The notes under the pieces were generated by a model. The model did not search any database, was not told the DNA's origin, and saw nothing but the letters and a program-made list of their open reading frames with translations. Shown here in pieces: positions 6,412 to 12,888 of a stretch of DNA of 23,238 bases. The stretch is from an uncultured Oscillospiraceae bacterium (lineage in GTDB: Bacteria > Bacillota > Clostridia > Oscillospirales > Acutalibacteraceae). The stretch is taken from the NCBI GenBank assembly GCA_900542575.1, contig UQOE01000030.1, positions 1-23,238 of the forward strand, in the 5' to 3' direction. The position numbers and the translations under genes are program-made. Each line of letters begins with the position of its first letter. The stretch's first letter is position 1.

Positions 6412-7125
6412 TTAAGCGGAGACGGATTCCCGCGTCCCACGGGCCGGAATCCGTCCGGTGACGGCGAAGTCATACAGATGATCCAGCGGCTTGCGGATAA
6501 GGGCGATGACGCGGCCGGTGAAAATCATGCAGCACAGTGTGCCAATTCCAACGCCGAGCAGGCTGTGTGCACCGAACCAGCCGATGGCGGCGGAGAGGAC
6601 GATGGAGATGAGATCCAGCGCGTTTTTGCCAAACCCGAGGTTCTTGTGGAAAATATGCGTGCTCATGGCGCTGGCCAGCCCGTCTGCCGGATTCGGAACC
6701 AGATTCATTCGCACGGTAATACCTGCGCCGATGCCGGTCAGAATAATAGCGCCGACCAGGCCGAAGCTACGGGCAAGCAGGGTGTGGTAAACCGGAAGGA
6801 TATCGTCAAAGATCTGAACAAACAGGCTGGTGAAGAAGCTTGCGCCTACCTGCAGCAGCTGAATCCAGTGAAAATCCTTTCGCAGGATAATTGCCTGCAG
6901 AAGAATCTGGAAACAGTAGAACAGGAATACAACCGTACCAAGTTTCCAGTGGATGAGACAGTTGATGTTATACGGGATAGAGATAATGGGGGAGACACCG
7001 AGATTGGTCTTCGTATTCATCGTAATGCCGAGGGCGAGGATGACGATGCCGATCAGATAAATAACGCTGCGACGCGTCAGTGCCTTCCAGTCAAGAGATT
7101 TCCATTTCTTTCCTGCGGATGTCAT
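6412..7125 (-). CDS. YczE/YyaS/YitT-family integral membrane protein
   Basis: The 237-residue product is highly hydrophobic with about five to six membrane segments (about residues 19-38, 58-78, 88-106, 118-137, 160-205). Near the start is the family pattern LGITMNTKTNLGVSPIISIPY, followed by GIGAGITVRMNLVPNPADGL in the middle. This matches YczE/YitT-like (DUF6198) proteins, whose substrate is not established. AAGGA lies about 9 nt before the ATG at 7125. A near-consensus promoter directly upstream gives a monocistronic unit, divergent from the ZIP transporter gene. The product name is a family label and implies no known function. Confidence 0.8.
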   Translation of the reverse strand: MTSAGKKWKSLDWKALTRRSVIYLIGIVILALGITMNTKTNLGVSPIISIPYNINCLIHWKLGTVVFLFYCFQILLQAIILRKDFHWIQLLQVGASFFTSLFVQIFDDILPVYHTLLARSFGLVGAIILTGIGAGITVRMNLVPNPADGLASAMSTHIFHKNLGFGKNALDLISIVLSAAIGWFGAHSLLGVGIGTLCCMIFTGRVIALIRKPLDHLYDFAVTGRIPARGTRESVSA

Positions 7126-7167
7126 AGGTCAGGTCCTTCCTGGTCGAATTTGAAAGAATGTGATACG

Positions 7168-7196
7168 ATTCTAGGGCGATGAATTTTTTTTGTCAA
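7168..7196 (-). promoter_or_regulatory. Strong promoter of the YczE-like gene
   Basis: On the minus strand a perfect TTGACA (7196-7191) is followed after 17 bp by TAGAAT (7173-7168). On the plus strand TGATACGAT at 7161-7169 could act as an extended -10 for the divergent ZIP gene, which would overlap the minus -10 box; that second promoter is weak. Confidence 0.75.
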
Positions 7197-7214
7197 GTAG
7201 AAAGGACTTTATCT

Positions 7215-8000
7215 ATGCCCATTCGAGAACTTGCCCTGGGCCTTTTGATCCCGTTTGCCGGGACGACTCTGGGGTCCGCATTTGTGTTTTTTCTGAAGGA
7301 TACGATCCACGAAAATGTGCAGCGGTTTATGACCGGATTTGCCGCCGGTGTCATGACGGCCGCCTCTGTCTGGAGCCTGCTGATTCCGGCACTGGAACAG
7401 GAGAAGGATCGCGGGCGGCTCTCATTTGTACCCGCTTTCATCGGCTTTTGGCTCGGCATCCTGTTTCTTTTGCTGCTGGACCGCGTCACACCTCATCTGC
7501 ATCAGTTCAGTGAATCGCCGGAAGGCCCCAAAAGCTCCCTGCGGGATTCGACGCTGCTCCTGCTGGCGGTGACCATCCACAACATCCCGGAGGGTATGGC
7601 GGTCGGCGTTGTGCTGGCGGGTATGGTGACGGGCAGCAGCTCTGTCACGCTTTCCGGAGCATTTGCCCTCAGCATCGGCATTGCCATCCAGAATATCCCC
7701 GAAGGGGCCATCATCTCCATGCCGCTGCATGCGGGGGGCATGAAGAAAGGGAAGGCTTTTTTTGGCGGCACGCTCTCCGGCGCCGTCGAACCCATCGGGG
7801 GTCTGCTGACGCTGCTGCTGGCGGAGGCGGTTGTGCCCTTTATGCCCTACTTCCTGAGCTTTGCGGCAGGTGCCATGCTCTATGTGGTTGTGGAGGAGCT
7901 GATTCCGGAGATGTCCGAGGGGAAACACTCCAACATCGGCGTTATCGCTTTTTCGGTTGGTTTCTCCATTATGATGGTGTTAGATGTTGCGCTCGGATAA
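7215..8000 (+). CDS. ZIP-family divalent metal transporter
   Basis: ZIP proteins move Zn2+, Fe2+ or Mn2+ into the cytoplasm. The 261-residue product has about eight membrane helices, the signature HNIPEG (H122-G127) in the helix IV position and QNIPEG (Q159-G164) in helix V. E192 follows in SGAVEP, and a His loop PHLHQF (93-98) sits between helices III and IV. The start is placed at 7215 because AAAGGA lies 8 nt upstream; a reading frame open from 7179 would add 12 residues without a ribosome site. It is transcribed away from the YczE-like gene and closed by a strong hairpin. The DtxR-family regulator nearby makes metal control plausible, but I see no clear operator. Confidence 0.9.
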   Translation: MPIRELALGLLIPFAGTTLGSAFVFFLKDTIHENVQRFMTGFAAGVMTAASVWSLLIPALEQEKDRGRLSFVPAFIGFWLGILFLLLLDRVTPHLHQFSESPEGPKSSLRDSTLLLLAVTIHNIPEGMAVGVVLAGMVTGSSSVTLSGAFALSIGIAIQNIPEGAIISMPLHAGGMKKGKAFFGGTLSGAVEPIGGLLTLLLAEAVVPFMPYFLSFAAGAMLYVVVEELIPEMSEGKHSNIGVIAFSVGFSIMMVLDVALG

Positions 8001-8005
8001 CAAAC

Positions 8006-8036
8006 GACCCCGGAAGTTTTCTTCCGGGGTCTTACT
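8006..8036. terminator. Bidirectional terminator between ZIP and DUF1304 genes
   Basis: A perfect 11-bp stem joins GACCCCGGAAG (8006-8016) and CTTCCGGGGTC (8021-8031) with a TTTT loop. TTACTT follows on the plus strand and GTTTGTT on the minus strand. Confidence 0.8.
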
Positions 8037-8047
8037 TCGCCACTCGA

Positions 8048-8407
8048 TTAAAGAATGCAGGCGAGAATGAGCGTAATGATTGGCAGACCTCCCTGGGTCA
8101 GAATGATTTTGGGGCTGCTGGTAAAGGCACCATAGGCGGCAACCAGGATCATATATGCCATGAGGCAGATAAGAGCAGTTTTGCTTGCAAAGGCAAAAAC
8201 GGCGAGCAGAACCAGAACGGCAAGCAGGCCGTTATAAATGCCCTGATTTTTAAACAGAGTATTCAGATTCTTCTGCTTCAGATCTTCCTGGGACATGCCG
8301 AAGACTTTGGCCGTCTTTGCGGATGCCGTGGCAAACGTCTCCAGATACATGATAAAGAGAAATTCGGCAGCAACGAGTACGGAAAAGATTTGGACGATGA
8401 TGGACAT
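8048..8407 (-). CDS. DUF1304 family small membrane protein
   Basis: The 119-residue product has four hydrophobic segments (about residues 5-24, 55-73, 77-95, 102-119). The family pattern runs EFLFIMYLETFAT, then LFKNQGIYNGLLA (about 50-62), characteristic of DUF1304; the biochemical role is not known. The start is the ATG at 8407, preceded by AGGGAG at 7 nt. Twelve further codons are open upstream to 8443 but have no ribosome site and cross a palindrome that is better explained as an operator. The gene is a single unit between its promoter region and the terminator shared with the ZIP gene. Confidence 0.85.
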   Translation of the reverse strand: MSIIVQIFSVLVAAEFLFIMYLETFATASAKTAKVFGMSQEDLKQKNLNTLFKNQGIYNGLLAVLVLLAVFAFASKTALICLMAYMILVAAYGAFTSSPKIILTQGGLPIITLILACIL

Positions 8408-8433
8408 AGAATAACTCCCTCTCAATAAAATAT

Positions 8434-8463
8434 AATTGTGCACAATTTAATTACACGATTATA
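8434..8463 (-). promoter_or_regulatory. Promoter -10 and AATTGTGCACAATT operator of the DUF1304 gene
   Basis: On the minus strand a perfect TATAAT occupies 8463-8458, though a -35 box is weak. About 11 bp downstream lies the perfect 14-bp palindrome AATTGTGCACAATT (8434-8447), where a bound dimer would block the first transcribed bases. The half-site AATTG resembles operators of MarR/OhrR-type regulators; this identification is inference. No regulator gene is adjacent. Confidence 0.5.
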
Positions 8464-8565
8464 GTATCACATTACTCCGGGAAAAACCACTCTTTTCCAT
8501 ATGGAATTTTAGATATAGCTTTCGGATGACAGGACAGGTAAAATGAAACTTGAAAGGGTGATCTT

Positions 8566-8961
8566 ATGACAAAAGAACAGAGCCAGGAGCTGCGGAAATA
8601 CTGCGGCCAGTTTTTTCAGAATCCGGCCGATGCCGAGCAGGCTTTTCAGCTGGTAAAAGTACGGATGGAAAGGGACCGCTCGGTCCCGTCGGACCCGGAC
8701 CAGTTTATGGAGTTTGCGAAGATTACGGCCAGGATGGTCTGTCTGACGCAGTCCAAAGAGCTGAATCGAGAAGGGAAAGACCCTTCCATGGGGGACTTCA
8801 TCCCCAACTTTGAGAAGGTCGCCAAAGAGGCGGAAAAGTACAAAGAAGAGACAGAGGAAAAGAAAGCGTCTTTCTGGTCTGCCGCCGCTGCTGTGGCAGC
8901 TGCAGGCTGCGGATTGGCTGTCCTGCTCTGGAAATTGATCAAACGTTTTCAAAAAGACTGA
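8566..8961 (+). CDS. Hypothetical small protein with a C-terminal membrane anchor
   Basis: I do not recognise a family. The 131-residue product is soluble and charged for about 100 residues, rich in Glu/Lys with a predicted helix near residues 84-102. It ends in a hydrophobic stretch (SFWSAAAAVAAAGCGLAVLLWKL, about 103-125) and basic KRFQKD. It would be tail-anchored with the bulk in the cytoplasm. There is no signal peptide. AAAGGGTG lies about 6 nt before the ATG. It precedes the acetyltransferase gene by 70 bp, which holds two small hairpins, so cotranscription is possible. Confidence 0.72.
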   Translation: MTKEQSQELRKYCGQFFQNPADAEQAFQLVKVRMERDRSVPSDPDQFMEFAKITARMVCLTQSKELNREGKDPSMGDFIPNFEKVAKEAEKYKEETEEKKASFWSAAAAVAAAGCGLAVLLWKLIKRFQKD

Positions 8962-8974
8962 AATTGCGCATTCC

Positions 8975-9013
8975 TATGCGAAAAGCATAAAGCGTAAAGC
9001 CAAACAGCTTTAC
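8975..9013 (+). other. Two adjacent small hairpins before the acetyltransferase gene
   Basis: TATGC-GAAAA-GCATA (8975-8989) is followed by GTAAAGC-CAAACA-GCTTTAC (8994-9013). No T tract follows, so they are not terminators. They lie in the leader just before the AGGAG ribosome site and may affect translation or RNA stability. Confidence 0.4.
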
Positions 9014-9031
9014 ACAAAATAGGAGAATATC

Positions 9032-9664
9032 ATGCCTGAAATGCGAGACCGCATTCATACCGGAGAGCTCTATTTCCCGGATGAAGGGGAAATTCTGCAG
9101 GAGCAGATCGGATATCAGGATCTGCTGTACGACTATAACCAAACCCGCCCCTCAGAAGGGGAGAAACGCGCGGCCCTCCTTCGAAAGATGCTGGCAGAGG
9201 TCGGCGATAACTGCTTCATTGAGGCCCCGTTCTATGCAAACTGGGGCGGTCACCATCTCCATCTCGGAAATGGCATCTACATCAATTACGGACTGACCTG
9301 TGTCGATGACACCCACATCTATATAGGAGACCGCACTTTGCTGGGGCCCAACTGCACCCTTGCAGCTGCTGGCCACCCGATCGATCCGGAATTGCGCCGA
9401 ATGGGGTACCAGTACAATGCACCGGTCCGAATCGGGCAGAACTGCTGGCTGGGCGCCGGCGTCATCGTACTGCCGGGTGTCACGGTCGGGGACAATGCGG
9501 TTATCGGAGCCGGTTCCGTAGTCACGCGGGATCTCCCGTCCAACGTTGTCGCCGTCGGCAATCCCTGCAGGGTATTGCGCGAAGTCAATGAGCGGGACCG
9601 CGAAATCTACTTCCGGTCACGGAAAATTGACTGGGACCAGGTGGAACGAGACCGCAGGAAATAA
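9032..9664 (+). CDS. Sugar O-acetyltransferase, maltose/galactoside type
   Basis: These trimeric enzymes transfer acetyl from acetyl-CoA to the 6-hydroxyl of a sugar such as maltose, glucose or a galactoside. The 210-residue length is close to LacA/Maa. The N-terminal cap holds MRDRIHTGELYFPDE, and residues about 55-185 form left-handed beta-helix hexapeptide repeats (IGDRTLLGPNC, VRIGQNCWLGAGVIVLPGV, NAVIGAGSVV). The catalytic His is H115 in AAAGHPIDPE, as in the family. AGGAG lies 7 nt before the ATG. No lac or mal genes flank it, so a detoxifying or free-standing role is likely. The precise sugar cannot be told from sequence. Confidence 0.92.
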   Translation: MPEMRDRIHTGELYFPDEGEILQEQIGYQDLLYDYNQTRPSEGEKRAALLRKMLAEVGDNCFIEAPFYANWGGHHLHLGNGIYINYGLTCVDDTHIYIGDRTLLGPNCTLAAAGHPIDPELRRMGYQYNAPVRIGQNCWLGAGVIVLPGVTVGDNAVIGAGSVVTRDLPSNVVAVGNPCRVLREVNERDREIYFRSRKIDWDQVERDRRK

Positions 9665-9677
9665 AATGCAGGCCTGC

Positions 9678-9708
9678 CAGATTGGCAGAGAAACTTCTCT
9701 GCGATCTG
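9678..9708 (+). other. Long hairpin after the acetyltransferase gene
   Basis: CAGAT (9678-9682) and GCAGAGAA (9685-9692) pair with TTCTCTGC (9695-9702) and ATCTG (9704-9708), giving 13 pairs with a small internal loop. No T run follows, and a proper terminator comes later at 9759. It may be a processing or stability element, or a repeat remnant. Confidence 0.45.
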
Positions 9709-9758
9709 CCAAATTCCCCCAAAACAAGAACATGATCTGCCGGCCTGAAAGTGAAAAA

Positions 9759-9791
9759 GGACCATTGCAAATGCCTTGCAATGGTCCTTTT
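9759..9791. terminator. Bidirectional terminator
   Basis: GGACCATTGCAA (9759-9770) pairs perfectly with TTGCAATGGTCC (9776-9787), with AAAA before and TTTT after. It serves the acetyltransferase gene and the convergent coiled-coil gene. Confidence 0.88.
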
Positions 9792-9803
9792 GTATGTGTT
9801 GAA

Positions 9804-10088
9804 TCAGTCGAATTTCTTGCCAAGATAGTAAATGTCGGCGGCAATCATGCAGCAGACGGCAATTCTGCCGGCGATGGCCCAGCCGCTGGTCTTCTCTTTG
9901 GCGGAGGAATCGGCGTCTCCGCCGTCGTCGGACTTTTCAGCAAGGTCCTCCGCGGCGTCTTTCAGGTCGTCGGCCTGTTCTTCCAGATCGTCGGCCTGCT
10001 CCTCGGCGGAGTCGGTTTTTTCCTCCAGGTCATCGGTCTTCGCTTCCAGTTTCTTCGCGAGATCCAGTAATTCATCTAATTTACTCAT
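9804..10088 (-). CDS. Small coiled-coil protein with C-terminal membrane anchor
   Basis: The 94-residue product starts with about 50 residues of heptad repeats built from near-identical units (TDDLEEK, TDSAEEQ, ADDLEEQ, ADDLKDA), very acidic and predicted to form a coiled coil. A linker rich in Asp, Gly and Ser follows, then a hydrophobic segment (about residues 68-87, GWAIAGRIAVCCMIAADIYY) and LGKKFD. No family is recognised. GGAGGG lies 8 nt before the ATG. The DNA of the repeat region is itself a degenerate 21-bp tandem repeat, so copy number may vary between strains. It has its own promoter and a shared terminator. Confidence 0.72.
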   Translation of the reverse strand: MSKLDELLDLAKKLEAKTDDLEEKTDSAEEQADDLEEQADDLKDAAEDLAEKSDDGGDADSSAKEKTSGWAIAGRIAVCCMIAADIYYLGKKFD

Positions 10089-10124
10089 ATGGATTTCCCT
10101 CCATCCGTATTCTTGTTATCTCCA

Positions 10125-10154
10125 ATTTTAGGGGAAAAAGGGGCAGGAAAGCAA
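10125..10154 (-). promoter_or_regulatory. Promoter of the coiled-coil protein gene
   Basis: On the minus strand TTGCTT (10154-10149) and TAAAAT (10130-10125) are 18 bp apart, giving a short leader before GGAGGG. Confidence 0.5.
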
Positions 10155-10161
10155 CGCAGCG

Positions 10162-10179
10162 CCTTGCAGAACTGCAAGG
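10162..10179. promoter_or_regulatory. Palindrome next to the coiled-coil gene promoter
   Basis: CCTTGCAG-AA-CTGCAAGG is a perfect inverted repeat with 8-bp arms, 8 bp upstream of the minus-strand -35 box. The position suits an activator or repressor site. It has no T tail, so it is not a terminator. Confidence 0.45.
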
Positions 10180-10296
10180 TGAGGGAGGCGGGATATTTTC
10201 GAAATTCTTACGGCAAATTTTACGTATTTCTAACAATCCTGCAACAACTTCAAACTGCAAAAAACGGCGTAACTACGCGGTTAGCAGAGGCTTTCA

Positions 10297-10305
10297 TGCT
10301 ATAAT
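10297..10305 (+). promoter_or_regulatory. Extended -10 promoter of the DUF6110/P-type ATPase unit
   Basis: TGC followed directly by a perfect TATAAT (10300-10305) forms an extended -10; no good -35 box is seen, as is common for this type. The start codon is 41 bp further on. Confidence 0.55.
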
Positions 10306-10345
10306 CCGTTTAAACAATAATTCTTGAAACAGGAGGAATTCCACT

Positions 10346-10717
10346 ATGTCAGCTTGGAAACATGTTGCACTTTTTGCGGGCGGTACGCTGTTTGGCTCCG
10401 CCGGCTTCGATCTTCTCTCCAGTGACGCCGCAAAGACGGGATACACCCATGTAATTGCCGGTGCCCTTCGGTGCAAGGAGGCCATTCAGACGAATGCCGC
10501 CAACGTCAAAGAGAATTATAACGATATGGTCTCAGATGCAAAGGAACTGAACGAAGAACTTGCGGAAAAAAAGGCGGCCAAAGCTGCGGCGAAAGCAGCA
10601 AAAAAGAAGGAATATGAGGATGTGACCGACGAGGCTCCGGAAGAGGAGCCGAAGAAGGCACCCGCGAAAAAGCCGGCTGCAAGAAAGACCACAGCGAAAA
10701 AATCGAGCGCGAAATAA
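10346..10717 (+). CDS. DUF6110-like small membrane protein with a basic tail
   Basis: The 123-residue product begins with a short glycine-rich hydrophobic segment (HVALFAGGTLFGSAGFDLL, about 6-24). A helical region with ALRCKEAIQTNAANVKENYNDMVSDAKELNEE follows, and from about residue 74 a low-complexity Lys/Ala/Pro tail resembling histone H1 tails. The N-terminal part matches my recollection of DUF6110 proteins, which occur next to P-type ATPase genes in Clostridia; function is not established. GGAGG lies 9-10 nt before the ATG. Its stop codon is one base from the ATPase start, so the two are probably translationally coupled. A role as a small partner of the pump is inference. Confidence 0.75.
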   Translation: MSAWKHVALFAGGTLFGSAGFDLLSSDAAKTGYTHVIAGALRCKEAIQTNAANVKENYNDMVSDAKELNEELAEKKAAKAAAKAAKKKEYEDVTDEAPEEEPKKAPAKKPAARKTTAKKSSAK

Positions 10718-10718
10718 G

Positions 10719-12809
10719 ATGAAATTCACAATTAAACATGAGAACCGGTCCCGCATGCGCATCCGTGCCGCCCAGCGGAAAATGACGTATGAGCAGGCGG
10801 ACCTTCTCGAGTATTATCTGATGAGCCTGGACGGTGTGAAAAACGTCCGGGTTCATGAGCGAACCTGCGACGCGGAGTTTACGTATCAGGGAAATCGCTC
10901 CGAGATCATTCATGCGCTTCAGATCTTTCACTATGACGAAGTGAAGGCGCCGGAGGGTCTGGTGGAACACTCGGTACGCCCGCTGAATGCGGAGTTCACG
11001 GATAAGCTGTTTCACAGGGTCCTGTTTTTCCTTACACGAAAAGCGCTTTGGCAGTTTGACGCACTGAAGAAAATCAAAATTGCATACAATTGGGCTATGT
11101 CCCTGAAATATTTCAAAGAAGGGCTGAAATCGCTCTCCCACGGCAAGCTGGAAGTCTCGGTCCTGGATGCCACAGCAATCCTGGTATCGATGCTTCGCGG
11201 TGATTACAGCACAGCCGGCTCAGTACGGTTCCTGCTCAGCATCGGCGACCTGCTGGAGGACTGGACCCGGAAACGCAGCATGGGCGACCTTGCCCGCGTC
11301 ATGTCCCTGAACGTCTCCGATGTCTGGGTACGCCAGGAGGACGGCACGGAGGTGCTTCTCCCCATCGATGAAGTCCATTCCGGCGACGAAGTGGACGTCC
11401 ACACCGGCAGCACCATCCCATTTGATGGAACGGTATTATTCGGTGAGGCCATGGTCAACCAGGCGGCTCTGACCGGTGAATCGCTTCCGGTGCGCAAGGT
11501 CGAGGAGGACTCTGTCTATGCCGGCACAGCGGTGGAAGAAGGCGAAGTTGTCTTTCGTGTTTCCAAGACCGGCGGCGACAGCAAGTATGAACAGATTGTC
11601 CATATGATTGAGGGCTCGGAAAATCTGAAGTCCTCAGTGGAAAGCAAGGCCTATCATATGGCGGACAAGCTGGTACCATACACTCTGGGCACTTCCATTC
11701 TCACCTATTTGTTCTCACGCAATCTGGAAAAAGCGGTCTCCGTGCTTATGGTGGACTTCTCATGCGCACTGAAACTGTCCATTCCAATCTCGGTCATCTC
11801 AGCCATGAGAGAGGCCAGCGGCTATGGAATTACCGTCAAGGGCGGAAAGTTTCTGGAAGCGGTCTCCTCGGCGGACACCATTGTGTTTGACAAGACCGGG
11901 ACGCTGACCAGGGCACAGCCGACGGTCCGGGAGGTTATCTCCTTTGACGGGGAGGACCCGGATGAGCTGCTCCGCATGGCGGCCTGTCTTGAGGAACATT
12001 TTCCGCACTCCATTGCCAACGCGGTCGTAAAGGCAGCGAAGGACAAGGGCCTGAACCACGAGGAACTGCACACGAAAGTGGAGTATGTCATTGCCCACGG
12101 CATTGCCTCCTCTATTAACGGCAAGCGTGCGCTGATCGGCAGCTATCATTTCCTCTTTGAGGACGAGGGCATTGTTCTGCCGGAGGACAAACGGGAACTC
12201 TGGGAGTCTATCCCGGACGACTGCTCCCAGCTCTATATGGCTTTGGACGGCAAACTAATTGCAGTTATTCTCATTGAGGATCCGCTGCGGGAAGAGGCGC
12301 AGGATGTCATTCACGCCCTGAAGCAGAACGGCTTTCAAAAGGTAGTTATGATGACCGGCGACTCCGAACGCACGGCGCGCTCCATTGCAAGTCAGGTCGG
12401 AGTCGACCAGTACTTTGCTGAAGTGCTTCCGGAGGACAAGGCAAGTTTCGTGGAACAGGAACGCAGGGATGGACACAGCGTCGTCATGATCGGCGACGGC
12501 ATCAACGATTCTCCGGCGCTCTCCGCAGCCAGCGTCGGCATTGCCATCAGCGACGGTGCTGAAATTGCACGTGAGGTTGCCGATATCACGATGAACGGGG
12601 AGAGCCTCGAAAACATCATTATTTTGAAAAAACTTGCAGACGGTCTGATGGACCGCATCAACCGCAATTACCATTTCATTGTCGGTTTCAACGGGTCGCT
12701 GATCGGCTTAGGCATTGCCGGGCTCCTGCAGCCGCAGCAGTCGGCTTTGCTGCACAACGGGTCAACGATTATCATTACGCTGCTGAGCATGCGGAATCTG
12801 CTGGAGTAA
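10719..12809 (+). CDS. P1B-type heavy-metal translocating ATPase with atypical metal motif
   Basis: Such pumps export transition metals using ATP. In the 696 residues I see TGES (252-255) in the actuator domain, DKTGT with the phosphorylated D391, MTGDSERTA near 547 and GDGINDSP (592-599) in the hinge. The N-terminal 70 residues resemble a heavy-metal-associated fold but have no CxxC. The metal-site motif in the helix before the P domain is DFSCALKLSIP (S348-C349-A350), with no CPC or CPH. The usual nucleotide-domain HP is H430-S431 in HFPHSIANAV. The membrane part is short, with fewer clear N-terminal helices than CopA or ZntA. The metal cannot be assigned. No ribosome site of note precedes the ATG; coupling to the upstream gene is likely. 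Confidence 0.9.
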   Translation: MKFTIKHENRSRMRIRAAQRKMTYEQADLLEYYLMSLDGVKNVRVHERTCDAEFTYQGNRSEIIHALQIFHYDEVKAPEGLVEHSVRPLNAEFTDKLFHRVLFFLTRKALWQFDALKKIKIAYNWAMSLKYFKEGLKSLSHGKLEVSVLDATAILVSMLRGDYSTAGSVRFLLSIGDLLEDWTRKRSMGDLARVMSLNVSDVWVRQEDGTEVLLPIDEVHSGDEVDVHTGSTIPFDGTVLFGEAMVNQAALTGESLPVRKVEEDSVYAGTAVEEGEVVFRVSKTGGDSKYEQIVHMIEGSENLKSSVESKAYHMADKLVPYTLGTSILTYLFSRNLEKAVSVLMVDFSCALKLSIPISVISAMREASGYGITVKGGKFLEAVSSADTIVFDKTGTLTRAQPTVREVISFDGEDPDELLRMAACLEEHFPHSIANAVVKAAKDKGLNHEELHTKVEYVIAHGIASSINGKRALIGSYHFLFEDEGIVLPEDKRELWESIPDDCSQLYMALDGKLIAVILIEDPLREEAQDVIHALKQNGFQKVVMMTGDSERTARSIASQVGVDQYFAEVLPEDKASFVEQERRDGHSVVMIGDGINDSPALSAASVGIAISDGAEIAREVADITMNGESLENIIILKKLADGLMDRINRNYHFIVGFNGSLIGLGIAGLLQPQQSALLHNGSTIIITLLSMRNLLE

Positions 12810-12828
12810 AATTATTGAGATCATAGAA

Positions 12829-12861
12829 AACGGCGATCAGCCCCAAAGGCTGGTCGCCGTT
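12829..12861. terminator. Terminator between convergent ATPase and SGNH genes
   Basis: AACGGCGATCAGCC (12829-12842) pairs with GGCTGGTCGCCGTT (12848-12861), a 14-bp stem with one G-U pair and a CCAAA loop. CTGCTTTTC follows on the plus strand; TTCTAT follows on the minus strand. Confidence 0.75.
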
Positions 12862-12888
12862 CTGCTTTTCTCTCAGATAATTTTTTGC

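Noticed and set aside
6478..7182. Open frame on the plus strand opposite the YczE-like gene
   Set aside because: The product is Asp/Asn-rich with no fold, while the minus strand encodes a clear membrane protein with a consensus promoter.
9900..10060. Short direct repeats suggesting a CRISPR array
   Set aside because: The 21-bp periodicity is in frame and encodes heptads; there are no unique spacers.
9546..10070. Hydrophobic open frame on the plus strand over 9804-10088
   Set aside because: It is antisense to the heptad repeat gene, so its apparent Val/Gly/Leu repeats are the reverse complement of acidic heptad codons.
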